Shown: positions 63,490-64,000 of the stretch, in pieces
How positions within the stretch are numbered: the stretch's first letter is position 1
Layout: each line of letters opens with the position of its first letter
Program-made: the position numbers and the translations under genes
The notes under the pieces: generated by a model
What the model was told of the DNA's origin: nothing
Databases searched by the model: none
What the model saw: the letters and a program-made list of their open reading frames with translations, nothing else
NCBI RefSeq assembly: GCF_042242105.1
Contig: NC_092029.1
Span: forward strand, 15,238,885-15,302,884
From: Pempheris klunzingeri
Taxonomy: Eukaryota > Chordata > Actinopteri > Acropomatiformes > Pempheridae
DNA: 64,000 nt
Direction: 5' to 3'

Positions 63490-63840
63490 TATCCAGTGTG
63501 CATTTACTGAAGTACAATTTGAGGTAATTGTACAGTACTTTACTTGAGTATTTTTGTTTCATGCTGCTTTCTACTTCTGCTTCTCTACATCTCAGGGCGA
63601 AATATTTTACTTTAATTCACCACAACTATCAACTTTATTTTCTAATTACTTTGCAAATTCAGATGCTTGCACAAAACATACCAAAATATGATGTTTTATA
63701 ATAAATGTAACTTTCCCAAAGTACACAGCTGAAACAAGTAGTTAATTTATTTGTCATATACTTCTACTTAAGTAACATTTTCAATGCTTGCGTACTTCTA
63801 CATCTTGGTATTTGAACTTTTACTCATGTAAAAGGATCTG
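63490..63840 (+). repeat. Dispersed teleost 'TTTACTGAAGTAC' repeat
   Basis: TTTACTGAAGTACAATTTGA, GTACTTTACTTGAGTATTTT and CTCTACATCTCAGGGCGAAA, ending ACTCATGTAAAAGGATCTGA, follow a common fish repeat from end to end. Confidence 0.6.
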
Positions 63841-64000
63841 AATTCTACAGATACGATTTAACTTTATTGTATATCTGTCTGTAGTTGAGTTATTCATCTT
63901 GTCAATAGAGCATCTTTGCAGTGAGGCACGATTTTGTCAGGCAGCAGAGTGTGTGTGCATCCCTGTGAGCCGGGACCAACCGGCTGTTGCCATGGATACT

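Larger units (their letters stand above)
62582..64000. other. Right flank of the duplication, no genes seen
   Basis: AT-rich. The first 180 bases are the original continuation of the duplicated tail and are homologous to 39,560-39,740. No exon recognised up to the end of the window. Confidence 0.6.

Overview
The window looks like nuclear DNA of a teleost fish, probably a percomorph. Three intron-rich genes can be rebuilt exon by exon with GT-AG boundaries and consistent phases, and each encodes a clear vertebrate orthologue: extl3 on the + strand, syt14 on the - strand, and two copies of a cytosolic 5'-nucleotidase I gene (nt5c1, nt5c1b-like) on the + strand. The rest is AT-rich intron and intergenic sequence with repeats of types common in fish genomes (tRNA-derived SINE pieces, hAT and Tc1 DNA transposons, foldback/MITE elements, one solo LTR, microsatellites). 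There are no prokaryotic or viral genes, tRNAs, rRNAs or CRISPR arrays that I can support.

Layout. Bases 1-11.9 kb have no recognisable coding exon. extl3 runs from 12,423 to 20,424 in five coding exons (915 aa), with a poly(A) signal near 20,827. Bases 20.9-25.4 kb are intergenic, apart from the probable syt14 3' UTR. syt14 is read right to left from 38,346 to 25,501. It has eight coding exons for the membrane-anchored form (511 aa) and an extra 937-base alternative first exon at 30,393-31,329. That exon would replace the transmembrane N-terminus with 312 charged, lysine-rich residues (754 aa in total).

The right half is a young tandem segmental duplication. Unit A (37,906-47,539) holds the syt14 promoter and first coding exon plus a whole nt5c1 gene. 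Unit B starts at 47,540 and repeats the same content. Its tail is cut at 55,698 by 5.8 kb of foreign, repeat-rich DNA and resumes at 61,520-62,581. The two nt5c1 copies differ at only 8 of 972 aligned bases in exons 2-6 by my count, but 6 of the 8 change an amino acid. Copy A has also lost the last 63 bases of exon 1, yet a GAG|GTGAGA donor sits exactly at the break and keeps the frame. The upstream CCAAT box is intact in B and changed to CCAGT in A. Copy B carries its own changes: an hAT element with a perfect 8-bp target-site duplication near the duplicated syt14 promoter, and loss of the 3'-end AATAAA.

Inside each unit, between syt14 exon 1 and nt5c1, a diverged fragment of nt5c1 5' flank is joined directly to a diverged fragment of nt5c1 3' flank. 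This looks like the scar of an older nt5c1 copy whose body was deleted, so the locus has probably duplicated at least twice.

Functionally, extl3 starts heparan-sulfate chains in the ER/Golgi, syt14 is a double-C2 membrane-trafficking protein of the calcium-independent type, and nt5c1 hydrolyses AMP to adenosine in the cytosol. They are neighbours, not a pathway. The real regulatory link is positional: the duplication placed a second syt14 promoter upstream of nt5c1A, so a syt14 transcript from that promoter would carry nt5c1A antisense inside its first intron.
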